Position numbers and translations under genes: made by a program. From the NCBI GenBank assembly GCA_002361735.1, contig DETS01000007.1, positions 1 through 5,981 on the forward strand: a stretch of DNA of 5,981 nt. The letters are read 5' to 3'. The DNA is from Lachnospiraceae bacterium UBA3282 (lineage in GTDB: Bacteria; Bacillota; Clostridia; Lachnospirales; Lachnospiraceae). Shown here in pieces: positions 5,282-5,981 of the stretch (its first letter is position 1; each line of letters starts with the position of its first letter). Under the pieces are notes generated by a model. That model searched no databases. It was not told the origin of the DNA and was given only the letters and a program-made list of their open reading frames with translations.

Positions 5282-5893
5282 ATGGCAACACTTTACGAAC
5301 TTGATGTGGATCACCAGGGAACATCCTGCGGCGATTTCTGCATCTATCAGACCTATGAAGATCAGGACGAAGATATTCGCTCTCTGGTATGGTTCAGCAA
5401 GAAGGCGCATCCGGGCACCAAGCTGAAATTCCGCTGGGGGATCGACTACAGCTTTGCATGGTGTGAGGAGGGATCTCTGGAACCCGGCGTGGTATTCCAT
5501 GCCTCCGAAGTACGCAAGGCGGATCCTTCGGACACGACGCAGAATTCCATCGCCTTTAAGCGGGAAGGCGGCGCTTATCACTTTGTGAAATCCGATCATA
5601 AGACGACACAGGGCAAGTTGGGAATCAGATGTGACAGTTCCATTCCTGCGGGGAAAGCTTCCATCGGTATCGCGATGTCCGGTAATCCCGCGTTTGCAAG
5701 ATCTGCGGATCCGAACTTGCAGTACACCTTCGGGCTGCATCCCAAGTACTGGATCGCGTTCGGCGATTTCGAGGAAGGCGAGGTTATCGACCTCAACCGC
5801 ATGACGCAGAGATTTGAGATCGATTTCCCGATCAACCAGTATCAGAGATCGATCAGGCTTACGGCAAACAATTCCTGGGAAGCGATCGACTAA
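5282..5893 (+). CDS. RhiA-like protein (tentative), function unknown
   Basis: The start ATG at 5282 has an ideal GGAGG (5269-5273) eight bases upstream; an earlier ATG at 5267 overlaps that site and is rejected. The 203-aa protein (MATLYELDVDHQGTSCGDF) has no signal peptide or membrane segment and should be cytosolic. It is rich in aromatic and beta-prone segments (SLVWFSKKAHPGTKLKFRW, YSFAWCEEGSLEPGV) and ends LHPKYWIAFGDFEEGEVIDL then FPINQYQRSIRLTANNSW. These stretches remind me of proteins annotated RhiA, an abundant cytoplasmic protein of Rhizobium leguminosarum made in the rhizosphere under quorum-sensing control; its biochemical role is not known. The match is from memory and may be wrong. 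The gene stands alone between a SARP-type promoter and a terminator, so it is the only visible target of the upstream regulator. The strong ribosome site suggests high expression when induced. Confidence 0.75.
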   Translation: MATLYELDVDHQGTSCGDFCIYQTYEDQDEDIRSLVWFSKKAHPGTKLKFRWGIDYSFAWCEEGSLEPGVVFHASEVRKADPSDTTQNSIAFKREGGAYHFVKSDHKTTQGKLGIRCDSSIPAGKASIGIAMSGNPAFARSADPNLQYTFGLHPKYWIAFGDFEEGEVIDLNRMTQRFEIDFPINQYQRSIRLTANNSWEAID

Positions 5894-5909
5894 GCGGCGT
5901 ATATTGTCC

Positions 5910-5952
5910 AAGAAGGGGTCGGCAGAACAATTGGACTGCCGATCCTTCTTTC
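5910..5952 (+). terminator. terminator after the RhiA-like gene
   Basis: AAGAAGG plus GTCGGCAG (5910-5925, one bulged G at 5917) pairs with CTGCCGAT plus CCTTCTT (5936-5950), around a ten-base loop. The stem is long and GC-rich at the top. The T tail is short (CTTCTTTC), but the position 16 nt after the stop codon fits a terminator. Confidence 0.72.
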
Positions 5953-5981
5953 ACCCTAAATGGAGCATTCCTGTAATTCAG

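Noticed and set aside
4946..5911. A 321-codon open frame on the minus strand
   Set aside because: It covers the real RhiA-like gene, the repeat array and the end of the SARP-like gene in antisense. It has a patchy composition (rich in R, P, S, H) and no ribosome site, so it is a shadow of the plus-strand coding.

Overview
The window looks like chromosomal DNA of a low-to-mid GC Gram-positive anaerobe, most likely a Lachnospiraceae-type Clostridium relative. The reasons are the strong AGGAGG-type ribosome binding sites, the sigma-A-like promoters, the U-tailed hairpin terminators, and the gene content (DUF2225, a DUF6062-like protein, a MocR regulator, a small AbrB-like protein beside a BTAD regulator). 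This assignment is inference from style and content; there is no rRNA or other marker. I see no tRNA, rRNA, insertion sequence or CRISPR array.

Left part (1-2694). The 3' part of a DUF2225 gene runs 17 nt ahead of a full-length MocR/GntR-aminotransferase regulator, probably in one operon. The MocR gene converges on a TetR-family gene. The two share one hairpin terminator whose loop holds the MocR stop codon.

Middle part (2695-4217). An AT-rich divergent intergenic region holds a good TetR promoter, a 55-bp cluster of nested palindromes, and a probable promoter for a small membrane-anchored, very acidic protein. That gene converges on a DUF6062-like protein with two copies of a CxxC...CxxH metal-site pattern. 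A second two-way terminator lies between them.

Right part (4218-5981). This is the most interesting region. A strong promoter, bracketed by a perfect 10-bp inverted repeat, drives a small AbrB/SpoVT-like gene followed 7 nt later by a regulator with a winged helix plus BTAD domain (SARP-like). The two frames meet at a run of eight A's, so a single AbrB-wHTH-BTAD protein is possible through slippage or a recent frameshift. Directly after the regulator come four TTTCCG-type direct repeats at exact 11-bp pitch, about one turn upstream of an extended -10 (TG-C-TACACT) with no recognisable -35. This is the layout known for SARP activator sites in actinomycetes. The promoter feeds a 203-aa protein that I tentatively compare to RhiA-type proteins, and a terminator closes the unit. 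I read 4321-5952 as a self-contained regulator-target module: an autoregulated AbrB/SARP-like activator and one dedicated, probably strongly induced target gene.
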